Shown here piece by piece: positions 16,764 to 25,718 of a stretch of DNA of 56,853 nucleotides. This DNA comes from an uncultured Parafilimonas sp. (GTDB lineage Bacteria; Bacteroidota; Bacteroidia; Chitinophagales; Chitinophagaceae). Both the position numbers and the translations under genes were made by a program. Below the pieces are notes generated by a model, which saw only the letters and a program-made list of their open reading frames with translations, did no database searches and was not told the origin of the DNA. The number at the start of each line of letters is the position of its first letter. The first letter of the stretch is position 1. Location of the stretch: positions 1-56,853 of the forward strand of contig CALAGJ010000183.1 of assembly GCA_937892395.1 (NCBI GenBank). Direction: 5' to 3'.

Positions 16764-19700
16764 TTATTCATCTTCCATTTCATGCCAGTGTTCTGCTAAT
16801 TCATTTGTCTTTACAAACCTGCACCAAGTACAATCTGCTTTGCCACAACCGGTATAAAAATCATGGGCTTGTATCCGCTGCCAGGCATCGGTAATTTGCG
16901 CAGTTACGGTGGTGGTGTCTGCATCTGAAATGAGCAACTGTTGCTGAATGTAGCCTCTCTTTTTATCGGGTTCTATAAAGTCGAAAGTGGCAGATTGTAC
17001 TACCCAGTTTCTATTGACATCATTATCTACCAATAGCTTGTAAAATACGGCTTGTCGCCAATAATCTCCTCCTGCGGGCTCCTTATCATTTGGTGGATAT
17101 AATTTTTTAATACCTTTTTCTGCATCACCAGTTTTGTAGTCCACAACATTTACTTCTTGACCAGTAAATTCCAATTTATCTAACTTACCTTTTATAGGCA
17201 CACCCTTAATTTGAATATTTTTTATGCTGCGCTCTATGGCTACTATTTTGCTACAATGGGGTATGTGTTTTTCGTAATAGTTTGTGAGAATTTCTACACC
17301 GTTTTCCATCCGCCTTTTATATCCTTCTGCGGTAAAACTTTCCTTATGCCTGCTCATATAAAACCCAAAGTCGTCTATAAAAATATTTACAGAAGGAAAT
17401 GCTTGTGCCGCATCTTCCTGCATGCGTCTGAATAATTTTTCTAATGCATAATGCACTGCACTGCCAAACTCTGTGGCTTCATTTTTTGCAGCGGGTATGC
17501 GCACCAGGTTTTGAAAATAAAACTGCAAGGGACATTTGAGAAAATTATTGAGTGCTGTTACATTCATTACAAATTTGTCTAAGAGTGGTTGTATCCATTC
17601 TTTTTCCGAAGCAGCTATTTCTGGCCTCATGGGTGGAGCAAATTGAGTAGCAATAAATGCAGACAATACATCATTATCAATGGAAGTCGTGGATATATCT
17701 GTTGGGATTTTTTCTTGTATTTCTGCTATGAATCTTGTGGGTTCATTTTCTTTTCCGTCTGATTTTAAATGAGCATAGGAGATCTGCAAATTTTTTTTTG
17801 CTCTTGTAATGGCCACATAAAATAATCTACGGAGCTCTTCTACAGCAGCAGTTTCCTCGGGTCTGCTACTGCTAAATACAGTGTCTGGTATTTTATATCC
17901 TTTTGTGTTTTTTCTTTTGTTCTCCCAATAGTCTGCACTGCATCCGCATACAAATACATATTCAAACTCCAATCCTTTGCTGCCATGCACCGTCATTAGG
18001 TTGATGCCACTTTCATTGCCGGTAGCATTGTTGTATGGTAAGCGTAAAGCCTCGTCCTGCATGAGTTTTAGCAAGGCGGCCAATCCGGATACCGTAAGTG
18101 TAGGATTGCGTTTTGTTTCTGTTTTTATAAAATCAAAAAATGAATCCAAAATTTTTAAGAGCTTCATTTTTTCTGGATGCTTCCATATATATCCAATAAT
18201 GCCCGTGCTGTGTATGAGTGATTCAAAAAACTTTTGCAAGCTCATATTTACTGCATCGGCTATTAACTGTTCAATAATTTCAGAAGCTTTTTTTAATTGT
18301 GGGTGCAGTCCTGTGTCAAATAGATGCTGCGGAGGTTTGCTTGCTTTTTCGCTTAAGCTGCTGCGCAGTGATGCTGTGGCTTGTGAATATTTTTTTGCAG
18401 CGGACAATGCTGTTTCGGCAGCAATGGCAGCAGGAGGTATATCAAACCATTTGGCATGTAGCAAGCGAAAGAGTATTTCATCACCACTGTAAGGAATAAA
18501 TAATTCTGATGCAACATACTGTATGAGTTGTATGATTTGCTGAATAAAAATTTCATCTAAGAGATTGATATCTCTTCGCATATAAACTGCAATATTTTTT
18601 TTGCGAAAGCAGTCTGCTAATACATCTCCATATTTATTTTCTTTGTAAATAATACCAATTGATCCATGCGAAATACCACTATCCAATAAAGCTTCAGTAG
18701 CATACACCAATCCAGCCATTTCTTCATTTTCTGAATGGTAACAGATGATGGTGGGCTGCTCTTGTATATGCGCATTTAATCCACTTGCTTTCAAATTTTT
18801 TGTAAGTCCCTCTACTTGGTTAATCAAGCGCTCAGTATTGTTATCGATAACAGCGGCTGCTGTAGCAAGTATGGCCGGGGAACTGCGGTAATTTTCTGTT
18901 AATACAATCTTATGCAAGTCATTGCCAAATCTGCGTTGCTGCGTAAGCATGTTTTCAATGTTTGCTCCTTGAAAGCGATAGATACTCTGATCATCATCAC
19001 CAACAATAAAGAGGTTGGGCTGCTCCCAATAATTGGTGAGTAGGTCAGCAATTTTATTTTGTGTACCACTGGTATCTTGATACTCATCAATGAGGATATA
19101 CAAAAACTGCTCATGATATTTTGCAAGTATTTCAGGCTTTGTTTCAAATACCCTGATTACCCAGTTGATCATATCATCAAAATCATATCGGTTGTGCTGC
19201 TGCATGAGGAGGTTGAAATCATCAAATGCAAAAATGGCTGCACGCAGCTTTTGCATTTTTTCAATTTCTTCATTTATTTTATCCTGCTTTACATCACCAG
19301 CCTGAAAGGTTTTGTATTTACGCTGATATATGTAGTCCTTTCTTAAAGGTAAGTCCTGTAGATAGCGATCTATACATTCAATCAAATAGCTGCTACTCCA
19401 GCCTTCTCGCTTCATATCACTAAATAAACGTTGCAGATTTCCTGCTTCAAAATACACATCTCCCCTATACCTTTTTAAGGGATGATTTTTTGGAAAAGCA
19501 TCAATCAATTGTTTGAGTAAAGCAGTACGTTCCAAATCGCTAACCGGATCTAAGGTATGCTTATCGAAGAGGTATAAATTATCCTGTATTACCTGATTAC
19601 AAAAGGAGTGAAATGTACCAATGTTAACCTGATAAGCAGCGGGTCCAATAAACTGTTGTAACCTTTTGCGCATGGCAATAGCACCGGCCTCTGTATAAGT

Positions 19701-19910
19701 AAGACAAAGGATATGCTGTGGGGCAGTATCTGTTTCTTTTAATATTTTACCAATCCTGCAAGCAAGTATTTGTGTCTTGCCAGTACCCGGCCCGGCTATT
19801 ACCATTACCGGTCCTTCTATTGTATTTACAGCTTCTTGTTGACGGGCATTTAATTGTTGATATGCCTGCTCAAATTTATTTTTAAAATGAACGCTTGTAT
19901 TAGACATCAT
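16764..19910 (-). CDS. UvrD/Rep-type helicase fused to a Fe-S PD-(D/E)XK nuclease
   Basis: This 1048-residue protein joins a superfamily 1A helicase to a RecB-type nuclease. The Walker A motif is AGPGTGKTQ (residues 40-46). Other helicase motifs are ILIDEYQDTSGTQ, IVGDDDQSIYRFQGA, INLMTVHGSKGLEFEYVFVCG and RRLFYVAITRAKK. The C-terminal about 270 residues carry VNVVDYKTGDA, the nuclease core. Cys793 (LKCPLQFY) and the cluster Cys1022, Cys1027, Cys1030 (CGKADCTWC) match the four-cysteine 4Fe-4S staple of AddB-type nucleases. The likely role is double-strand-break processing or DNA repair. No addB or recC partner lies next to it. Two adjacent ATGs start the frame. The domain call is strong; its exact repair pathway is not known. 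Confidence 0.9.
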   Translation of the reverse strand: MMSNTSVHFKNKFEQAYQQLNARQQEAVNTIEGPVMVIAGPGTGKTQILACRIGKILKETDTAPQHILCLTYTEAGAIAMRKRLQQFIGPAAYQVNIGTFHSFCNQVIQDNLYLFDKHTLDPVSDLERTALLKQLIDAFPKNHPLKRYRGDVYFEAGNLQRLFSDMKREGWSSSYLIECIDRYLQDLPLRKDYIYQRKYKTFQAGDVKQDKINEEIEKMQKLRAAIFAFDDFNLLMQQHNRYDFDDMINWVIRVFETKPEILAKYHEQFLYILIDEYQDTSGTQNKIADLLTNYWEQPNLFIVGDDDQSIYRFQGANIENMLTQQRRFGNDLHKIVLTENYRSSPAILATAAAVIDNNTERLINQVEGLTKNLKASGLNAHIQEQPTIICYHSENEEMAGLVYATEALLDSGISHGSIGIIYKENKYGDVLADCFRKKNIAVYMRRDINLLDEIFIQQIIQLIQYVASELFIPYSGDEILFRLLHAKWFDIPPAAIAAETALSAAKKYSQATASLRSSLSEKASKPPQHLFDTGLHPQLKKASEIIEQLIADAVNMSLQKFFESLIHSTGIIGYIWKHPEKMKLLKILDSFFDFIKTETKRNPTLTVSGLAALLKLMQDEALRLPYNNATGNESGINLMTVHGSKGLEFEYVFVCGCSADYWENKRKNTKGYKIPDTVFSSSRPEETAAVEELRRLFYVAITRAKKNLQISYAHLKSDGKENEPTRFIAEIQEKIPTDISTTSIDNDVLSAFIATQFAPPMRPEIAASEKEWIQPLLDKFVMNVTALNNFLKCPLQFYFQNLVRIPAAKNEATEFGSAVHYALEKLFRRMQEDAAQAFPSVNIFIDDFGFYMSRHKESFTAEGYKRRMENGVEILTNYYEKHIPHCSKIVAIERSIKNIQIKGVPIKGKLDKLEFTGQEVNVVDYKTGDAEKGIKKLYPPNDKEPAGGDYWRQAVFYKLLVDNDVNRNWVVQSATFDFIEPDKKRGYIQQQLLISDADTTTVTAQITDAWQRIQAHDFYTGCGKADCTWCRFVKTNELAEHWHEMEDE

Positions 19911-20032
19911 TCAAAAATAGGGATATACAAAAACTATGTTTTAATATTTAAAAATTGTATCCCAGTTTTACTCATACAATATTTATAATATCAGCCACCT
20001 ATTTCCCTACATTCACCGCTTCAAATTGTAAT

Positions 20033-22060
20033 ATGCACCTAAAAAATTTATGCTTTTGCATTGCGCTTTGCGCCACTTTTTATGCATGCAATACTCCTGT
20101 AGAAAAGGTAGATATTCTTGCAGCTAATTTAGATACAACCGTAAATCCTGCGGATGATTTTTTTCAGTACGCCTGCGGCGGATGGCTCAAAAAAAATGCT
20201 ATTCCAGAAGATCAAAGCTCTTGGGGTATTGCCAACTTAGTAATTGAAGAAAACCTCAAAAGATTACAACGAATTGCTGAAACTGCTGGAGCTTCAAAAG
20301 CTGTAGCAGGAAGTCCCGAGCAAATTATTGGAGACTATTATAAGGCTGCTATGGACTCTGCAAAAATAGAAGCAGAAGGAATGAAACCCATTCAAACCAT
20401 GTTGGATAAAATAAATCAAGCTGCATCCATGTCCGACCTTATTATTGTAATGGCTGCACTCAATATAGCAGGTGTAGAAAGTCCAATATCTACAGGTATA
20501 TATCAGGATGCGAAAAATAGTGAGCAGTATGCATTGCATTTATGGCAGGGAGGATTAGGACTACCTGAACGAGAATATTATTTTTCAACAGATAGTAGTA
20601 ATACTGCAATACGTGCAGCTTATGTAAAGCACATCAGTTGTGTACTACAACTGAGTGGCACTAAGTCATCAGAAGCAGATGCCACAGCTACTCAAATTAT
20701 GCTGCTTGAAACCAAGCTGGCTGCGGCTCATAGAAAATTAGAAGATCTGAGAAGTCCTTATGCGAATTATAATAAAATGGCTTTTACTGATTTGCCAAAA
20801 TTGGCTTCTGCTATTAACTGGCAATCCTATTTTACCACAAATGGTATTAGCAAAATAGACTCAGTAATAGTGGGTCAGCCGGAATATTATACAACACTCA
20901 ATGGCTTGTTATCTGCTATGCCAATCGCTACGTGGAAATCATATATGCAATACAGGGTTGTAGATGCTTTTGACTATGCCCTACCAGATACTGTTGGTAA
21001 AGAATCTTTCGCATTTGGCAAATTATTGAGTGGTGCTAAGCAGCGCAAGCTACGGTGGAAAAGAGTTATAGGCGATCAGGAAAATATGATGGGAGAATTA
21101 ATGGGTAAGCTCTATGTGAAAGAATATTTTGACAGCACAGCACGCCTTAGATACAGCAATCTTGTAGAATCCATTCGCACAGCTTTGAAAGAGCGCATTA
21201 CAAAATTGGACTGGATGAGTACTCCTACCAAAGAAAGGGCTTATGCAAAACTCACAAGTATCAGTAAAAAAGTGGGATATCCTGACAAATGGAAAGACTT
21301 CAGTGCCATGAAAATAATGCCGGATAGCTATATGTCAAATATTATCAATGCAAGAAGTTGGTGGCATGCTTATGAAATCAATAAATTAGACAAACCGGTA
21401 GATAAAGAGGAGTGGGATATGTTTCCTCAAACATACAATGCATACTATAATCCAAGCAATAATGAAATTGTGCTCCCTGCGGGAATATTTACAGTGCCAG
21501 GATATAAAGATGACGAATTGGATGATGCATTGGTATATGGTTATGCAGCAGCAAGTACAATTGGTCATGAAATAACACACGGATTTGATGATGAAGGAAG
21601 ACAATTTGATGAAAAAGGAAATTTAGTAAGCTGGTGGACTAAAGAGGATGAAGAAAAATTTGGAAAAAAAGCTGATGTTATGGTAAAGCAGTTTAATGGC
21701 TTTAGGGTGATAGATAGTTTATATATAAATGGCCGTGCTACACTTGGAGAAAATATTGCAGATCTGGGAGGTGTTTTATTAGGATGGGATGCATTTGTAA
21801 AAACAGATCAATACAAAGCAAACAAGCCCATTGGTGGGCTTACACCCGGGCAACGTTATTTCTTAGGTTATGCTTTGGGATGGCTCAGTCAGAGCACGCC
21901 AGAAAGCTTGAGAAACAGGGTGCTTACAGATGTACATAGCCCAGCCAAGTATAGGGTAAATGGACCTATGCAAGATGTGGATGCTTTCTATGAAGTATTC
22001 AATATTAAAGCAGGAGATAAAATGTATTTGCCGGATTCTGCAAGGGTGCATATTTGGTAA
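20033..22060 (+). CDS. pepO: M13-family (neprilysin-like) metallopeptidase lipoprotein
   Basis: This 675-residue zinc endopeptidase of family M13 has all catalytic parts. HEITHGFDDEGRQFD holds the HExxH zinc motif at residues 512-516, ENIADLGG (from Glu573) the third zinc ligand, and NAYYNPSNNEIVLPAGIF the substrate-binding NAYY-type motif. The C-terminal VNGPMQDVDAFYEVFNIKAGDKMY is also typical. The start at ATG 20033 gives a lipoprotein signal, LCATFYAC, with lipidated Cys19; a longer frame from a TTG at 19955 would destroy that signal. The enzyme should face the periplasm or cell surface and cut small peptides. It stands alone and is followed by a clear terminator. Confidence 0.94.
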   Translation: MHLKNLCFCIALCATFYACNTPVEKVDILAANLDTTVNPADDFFQYACGGWLKKNAIPEDQSSWGIANLVIEENLKRLQRIAETAGASKAVAGSPEQIIGDYYKAAMDSAKIEAEGMKPIQTMLDKINQAASMSDLIIVMAALNIAGVESPISTGIYQDAKNSEQYALHLWQGGLGLPEREYYFSTDSSNTAIRAAYVKHISCVLQLSGTKSSEADATATQIMLLETKLAAAHRKLEDLRSPYANYNKMAFTDLPKLASAINWQSYFTTNGISKIDSVIVGQPEYYTTLNGLLSAMPIATWKSYMQYRVVDAFDYALPDTVGKESFAFGKLLSGAKQRKLRWKRVIGDQENMMGELMGKLYVKEYFDSTARLRYSNLVESIRTALKERITKLDWMSTPTKERAYAKLTSISKKVGYPDKWKDFSAMKIMPDSYMSNIINARSWWHAYEINKLDKPVDKEEWDMFPQTYNAYYNPSNNEIVLPAGIFTVPGYKDDELDDALVYGYAAASTIGHEITHGFDDEGRQFDEKGNLVSWWTKEDEEKFGKKADVMVKQFNGFRVIDSLYINGRATLGENIADLGGVLLGWDAFVKTDQYKANKPIGGLTPGQRYFLGYALGWLSQSTPESLRNRVLTDVHSPAKYRVNGPMQDVDAFYEVFNIKAGDKMYLPDSARVHIW

Positions 22061-22119
22061 GAAAAAACTGATTTTACTCAGATCCTTTTGGCTGATAGTT
22101 GAGTTGATAGTGATTTATT

Positions 22120-22163
22120 AAGAGTGAGGTAAATGCTAATCGAAGTTTGTCTCACTCTTTTTA
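22120..22163 (+). terminator. Rho-independent-type terminator after the M13 peptidase gene
   Basis: AAGAGTGAG (22120-22128) pairs perfectly with CTCACTCTT (22151-22159), followed by TTTT. The loop of 22 nt is longer than usual. It lies about 60 nt after the peptidase stop codon. Confidence 0.6.
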
Positions 22164-22293
22164 TGACAAATGATACAAGAATGTTTAAAAAGGCTCATTT
22201 TATGTATTACATTAATTGCTTTGAGCTAAAACAGTAAAAATTTCATCAAAGTATGTAAGTAAATTTTTCAAACATTTTTTTATGAAATATTAT

Positions 22294-23136
22294 TTACGCA
22301 AAAAGCAGAAAGGCAATAAAAGTAGCCACGGTAATACAGTTAACCAGTATCACAAATTTATGATGCTGAATCACACCAGTATAACGCATTCTTCTCCTGT
22401 ACTCAAAAATTATAAATAGGAAGACAAACCCCATCCAGACATTGCTCCAAATGGTCATGTCTGATGGTATGAATTGGTAGATGATACAAAAAGGCAATAA
22501 CAGTAAAATAGTCATTAATGCCAGCATATTGATTTGACCTAAATATTCTATTGCATTTTTTCTTTGCAGCATTGCTGCGCACAATAAATTGCAGCCTACC
22601 AGCGCAAGGTGAGCCATTTGTAATTGGGGCATGGATACATTCCTAAAAATAGATTCCTGCATAAATGCACTTTGCACAATATATAGCATGGCAGTATTGA
22701 ATAGAATGCCAATACATAAGAAAAGAATTCTATATAAATAATTAAAATCTGGAGAGCAATCAAATGCGCCTACTGCTTGTCTGGTTGCTGTTATTACCCT
22801 TCGATTGTAAGAAATGAAATGATACAATTGTTGTAGGATTTTATAAATGATGGGCTTCTTACATATATGTACAAGTTTTGGTGTCTTTTTTTCAAGTATG
22901 GCAAGCAGCGCATCCATGCCATATAGGGTAATGCCTGTTGAAGTATTTACATAAGGAATTTCATGCCTTGCCCTGTTAACATCAATACAAGTTAATACTT
23001 CAGGCTGTAGATTTGAAAAACTACTTCTTTGATTGGGCTTTAATAAATCATATTGTACAAAAGCTTTTGTATAAGCCCTACACAAGGGGCAGGCATCATC
23101 ATAAATGAGTTGCCCTTTTTCTTCTTCTGATTTCAT
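22294..23136 (-). CDS. DCC1-like thiol-disulfide oxidoreductase family membrane protein (DUF393)
   Basis: This 280-residue protein starts with a DUF393/DCC1 domain: LIYDDACPLCRAY gives the redox pair Cys16 and Cys19, and GITLYGMDALLAIL the typical second block. From about residue 135 onward there are some five hydrophobic helices, such as ILFLCIGILFNTAML, ALMTILLLLPFCIIY and WMGFVFLFIIF. A soluble CxxC domain on the cytoplasmic N terminus is thus joined to a membrane part. DCC1 proteins are predicted oxidoreductases without a firm role. The gene lies 66 bp downstream of the GbsR-type regulator on the same strand and may be controlled by it. Confidence 0.8.
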   Translation of the reverse strand: MKSEEEKGQLIYDDACPLCRAYTKAFVQYDLLKPNQRSSFSNLQPEVLTCIDVNRARHEIPYVNTSTGITLYGMDALLAILEKKTPKLVHICKKPIIYKILQQLYHFISYNRRVITATRQAVGAFDCSPDFNYLYRILFLCIGILFNTAMLYIVQSAFMQESIFRNVSMPQLQMAHLALVGCNLLCAAMLQRKNAIEYLGQINMLALMTILLLLPFCIIYQFIPSDMTIWSNVWMGFVFLFIIFEYRRRMRYTGVIQHHKFVILVNCITVATFIAFLLFA

Positions 23137-23202
23137 TTTAGATACTTTGGGTTCATGCAGCAGTTTATCAGACTCTTATTGTCAGCAAACTCTAGCTCCA
23201 TT

Positions 23203-23709
23203 TTATTTCATAAGTTTCATAAATTGATTTACAAACCAATTTTCTTCTGCTTTAATTAGGGTGTCCATACTCTTATCCGCTTGTGCAGCAAATTTTCTTA
23301 TACTGCCTACTGTTTCTGTAAAAGCTTTTATATCGGGATTTCGTTTATCACCTTCTACCAATTCCAAAGCCGCAAGTACTTTCAACATTGGGTCTAATTC
23401 TCTTTTCTTTCGTTGATACATGATGCGGGTAGCCACTTTCCAAATATCTTTCTCCGCCTGAAAATATTCTTTTCTATCCCCGGCTATAATCACTCTATCC
23501 ACTATACTCCAATTTATGAGTTCTCTTAAATTCATATTTGCATTGCCACGGCTTATTTTCAACTGCTCCATGATGTCGTCCGTGCATAATGCACCCGGGG
23601 CCGTCAATAACAATGCATGCACCTGTGCCATAGTGCGATTTATGCCCCATTGGCTGCCCAATACTCCCCAGCTTTGTACAAACTGCTGTCTTGCTTCTGC
23701 TAATTTCAT
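23203..23709 (-). CDS. GbsR/MarR-family transcriptional regulator
   Basis: This 168-residue DNA-binding protein matches the GbsR branch of the MarR family common in Bacteroidota. The N terminus KLAEARQQFVQSWGVLGSQWGINRTMAQVHALLL is followed by the winged helix with DDIMEQLKISRGNANMNLRELINWSIV and a GDRKEYFQAE wing. The C-terminal helices probably dimerise. In Bacillus, GbsR senses choline, but the ligand here is unknown. The ATG at 23709 matches the family N terminus; an upstream in-frame ATG at 23742 would add 11 atypical residues. It is divergent from the Spy-like gene and upstream of the DCC1-like gene, either of which may be its target. Confidence 0.88.
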   Translation of the reverse strand: MKLAEARQQFVQSWGVLGSQWGINRTMAQVHALLLTAPGALCTDDIMEQLKISRGNANMNLRELINWSIVDRVIIAGDRKEYFQAEKDIWKVATRIMYQRKKRELDPMLKVLAALELVEGDKRNPDIKAFTETVGSIRKFAAQADKSMDTLIKAEENWFVNQFMKLMK

Positions 23710-23837
23710 GGAACAAAAATAATATATATTCTGAATTTTCAATAAAAAATGAAAATTATTTTTTTGTTGGCATAGCTGTTAGCCATCCTTCAAGGAAAGG
23801 ATTTGAATCAACATGTCGTCCTATAAAAAAAGTAAAT

Positions 23838-24218
23838 ATGAAATTAATGAAAGTAAAACTCCTGTTGCTCCTGTTATTATTTTTAAGCCAATTGCATGCG
23901 CAGCAGGGCCCGCCTCCAAAAATGAGTGTGGAGCAGCGATTGATGCATTTTAATGAAGAAGTCATTCCCCAATTAAAATTAAATGAAGACCAGCAGCAAA
24001 AACTGACCATTACGATGAAAGATTTTTTTACTGAAATGGAAAACTGGCACAATGCTCATCCCGGTGAAAGACCAGAAAAATCTGTGATGGATAAAGTGAT
24101 AGATACCAGAGATGCATCTATCAAGAAAACACTTACTGCGGAACAATTTCAGCAGTTTAAAGAAATGGAGAAAAAAATGATGGAGCGGCAAAGAAAACAA
24201 ATGCCACCATCTCAATAG
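23838..24218 (+). CDS. Small periplasmic Spy/CpxP-like protein
   Basis: This 126-residue protein has a signal peptide (KVKLLLLLLLFLSQLHAQ, cleavage near residue 21). The mature part is mostly helical and rich in charged and Gln residues. LKLNEDQQQKLTITMKDFF and LTAEQFQQFKEMEKKMMERQ are two LTxxQ-type repeats, as in Spy/CpxP chaperones. The role would be periplasmic folding or envelope stress sensing, by analogy only. The start is the first ATG that gives a signal peptide; the frame is open upstream but that part is not protein-like. It is divergent from the GbsR-type regulator gene and ends before a clear terminator. Confidence 0.75.
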   Translation: MKLMKVKLLLLLLLFLSQLHAQQGPPPKMSVEQRLMHFNEEVIPQLKLNEDQQQKLTITMKDFFTEMENWHNAHPGERPEKSVMDKVIDTRDASIKKTLTAEQFQQFKEMEKKMMERQRKQMPPSQ

Positions 24219-24240
24219 ATGTCATCGTATTAGTTGTACA

Positions 24241-24269
24241 GGCCATAGCAGGTTGTTATGGCCATTTTT
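24241..24269 (+). terminator. Terminator after the Spy-like gene
   Basis: GGCCATA (24241-24247) pairs exactly with TATGGCC (24257-24263) around a 9-nt loop, followed by ATTTTT. It begins 22 nt after the stop codon. Confidence 0.65.
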
Positions 24270-24287
24270 ATGAAATAACCGCAAATA

Positions 24288-24309
24288 AAATTGTAGGCAA
24301 ATACAATTT
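24288..24309. repeat. Inverted repeat upstream of panB
   Basis: AAATTGTA (24288-24295) is the exact reverse complement of TACAATTT (24302-24309), with a 6-nt loop. It sits about 85 bp before the panB start. A TTTGTTTGTTTC run follows it. It may be an operator or part of the upstream terminator region; the sequence does not decide. Confidence 0.3.
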
Positions 24310-24393
24310 GTTTGTTTCTTTGTATCTCTTTCTGAATATGTTTTATTCTAAAGCAGGGGCATATTCTTTTCATCACTGCAAAAAATTTTATTT

Positions 24394-25209
24394 ATGTCTG
24401 TTCAGAAAGAAGTTAAAAAAATTACGACGGCTACCCTTCAAAAAATGAAGTCAAGTGGCGAAAAAATTGCCATGCTTACGGCTTATGATTTTTCCTTTGC
24501 AGGAATTATGGACAAAGCCGGTATAGATGTAATATTAGTGGGGGATAGTGCCAGTAATGTTATGGCTGGCCATGAAACAACACTACCTATTACTTTGGAT
24601 CAAATGATTTATCATGCATCGTCTGTCATAAGAGGAATAAAGCGTTGTCTTGTGGTGGTAGATCTTCCATTTGGCAGCTATCAAAGTAATTCGGAGATTG
24701 CCTTAGCATCTGCTATAAGAATTATGAAGGAAACTGGAGCACATGCTATAAAATTAGAAGGAGGTGCCGAAGTGGCTGATATAGTTGGTAGAATAGTAAG
24801 TGCTGGCATTCCTGTAATGGGTCATCTTGGTCTTACACCCCAGAGTATTTATAAATTCGGTACTTATAATGTAAGAGCTAAAGAAGAAGCGGAGGCACAA
24901 AAATTACTACAGGATGCCCTCACATTGGAGCAAGCCGGGTGTTTCGGAATTGTTTTAGAAAAAATTCCTGCTGCATTAGCAGAAAAGGTGACTGCATCCT
25001 TACACATTCCTACCATTGGTATTGGTGCAGGTGCAGGTTGTGATGGGCAAGTATTGGTGATGCATGATATGATAGGCATCAACACTGAGTTTAAACCTAG
25101 ATTTTTAAGACAATATCTTAATCTCTATGACCAAATTACTGTAGCTTTTCAATCATTTATACATGATGTAAAGGAGGGAACCTTTCCAAATAAAGAAGAA
25201 TCTTATTAA
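24394..25209 (+). CDS. panB: 3-methyl-2-oxobutanoate hydroxymethyltransferase
   Basis: This 271-residue enzyme adds a hydroxymethyl group from methylene-tetrahydrofolate to 2-oxoisovalerate, the first committed step of pantothenate and CoA synthesis. The family blocks are complete: MLTAYDFSFAGIMDKAGIDVILVGDSASNVMAGHETTLPIT, VVDLPFGSYQ, AIKLEGG, VMGHLGLTPQSIYKFGTY, and PTIGIGAGAGCDGQVLVMHDMIG. The magnesium-binding Asp of GDS and the second Asp of VDLPFGSY are both present. Length is normal and the enzyme cytoplasmic. panC and panD are not in the window. A strong terminator follows 25 nt after the stop. Confidence 0.96.
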   Translation: MSVQKEVKKITTATLQKMKSSGEKIAMLTAYDFSFAGIMDKAGIDVILVGDSASNVMAGHETTLPITLDQMIYHASSVIRGIKRCLVVVDLPFGSYQSNSEIALASAIRIMKETGAHAIKLEGGAEVADIVGRIVSAGIPVMGHLGLTPQSIYKFGTYNVRAKEEAEAQKLLQDALTLEQAGCFGIVLEKIPAALAEKVTASLHIPTIGIGAGAGCDGQVLVMHDMIGINTEFKPRFLRQYLNLYDQITVAFQSFIHDVKEGTFPNKEESY

Positions 25210-25234
25210 AAGCTGTATCTGTGGAATAAAAACT

Positions 25235-25263
25235 AAAGGCTGTCTTTTCAGGCAGCCTTTTTT
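25235..25263. terminator. Terminator after panB, probably bidirectional
   Basis: AAAGGCTG (25235-25242) pairs perfectly with CAGCCTTT (25253-25260), followed by TTT on the + strand. It lies between panB and the convergent PepSY-like gene. Because the stem has A and T runs at both ends, it could stop transcripts from either side. Confidence 0.75.
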
Positions 25264-25277
25264 AAAGCTTTCGCATT

Positions 25278-25718
25278 TTATTTATTTGATTTTTGAAATA
25301 CCGATATGGATCCATTTATATCAGTTTCTAAAATGATTCTTTTTGTTTCATTTTCTAAGGCGATATAATATTTTGTGCCAACTTCTGCATGTTCTATCCT
25401 AGACAGTTCAGTAATTTTATACTTGCTGTATTTTGTTTGAATTGTACTGAGTGTTTTTTGGGGCAAATTTTCTATGGATACATTTTGTGCAAATGCAACT
25501 AAATTACCTTCCTGAGTAAAAAACGCCTGTGACTTTTTGCCATTCCAATCAAATATGGCTTCGGTGTAATCTCCTGTACGCACCCAGCTTACATTTGAAG
25601 CATTATTAAATTCTTTTAAAAGCCTAGCATTAATACTGGCATTTACTTTTGGCGGCACATTGGCCATTGCAGCACCTGCTACCAGCAGACCTGCACATAA
25701 AATGAATACTCTTTTCAT
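25278..25718 (-). CDS. Small secreted PepSY-like protein
   Basis: This 146-residue exported protein has a signal peptide (KRVFILCAGLLVAGAAMA, cleavage near residue 19). The mature part holds two approximate repeats of a PepSY-like fold: LLKEFNNASNVSWVRTGDYTEAIFDWNGKKSQAFF and a second with KYYIALENETKRIILETD. This pattern is typical of small periplasmic PepSY-like (beta-lactamase-inhibitor-like) proteins abundant in Bacteroidota. Their function is not established. It converges on panB with a shared terminator and has a long intergenic region upstream. Fold call is moderately sure. Confidence 0.75.
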   Translation of the reverse strand: MKRVFILCAGLLVAGAAMANVPPKVNASINARLLKEFNNASNVSWVRTGDYTEAIFDWNGKKSQAFFTQEGNLVAFAQNVSIENLPQKTLSTIQTKYSKYKITELSRIEHAEVGTKYYIALENETKRIILETDINGSISVFQKSNK

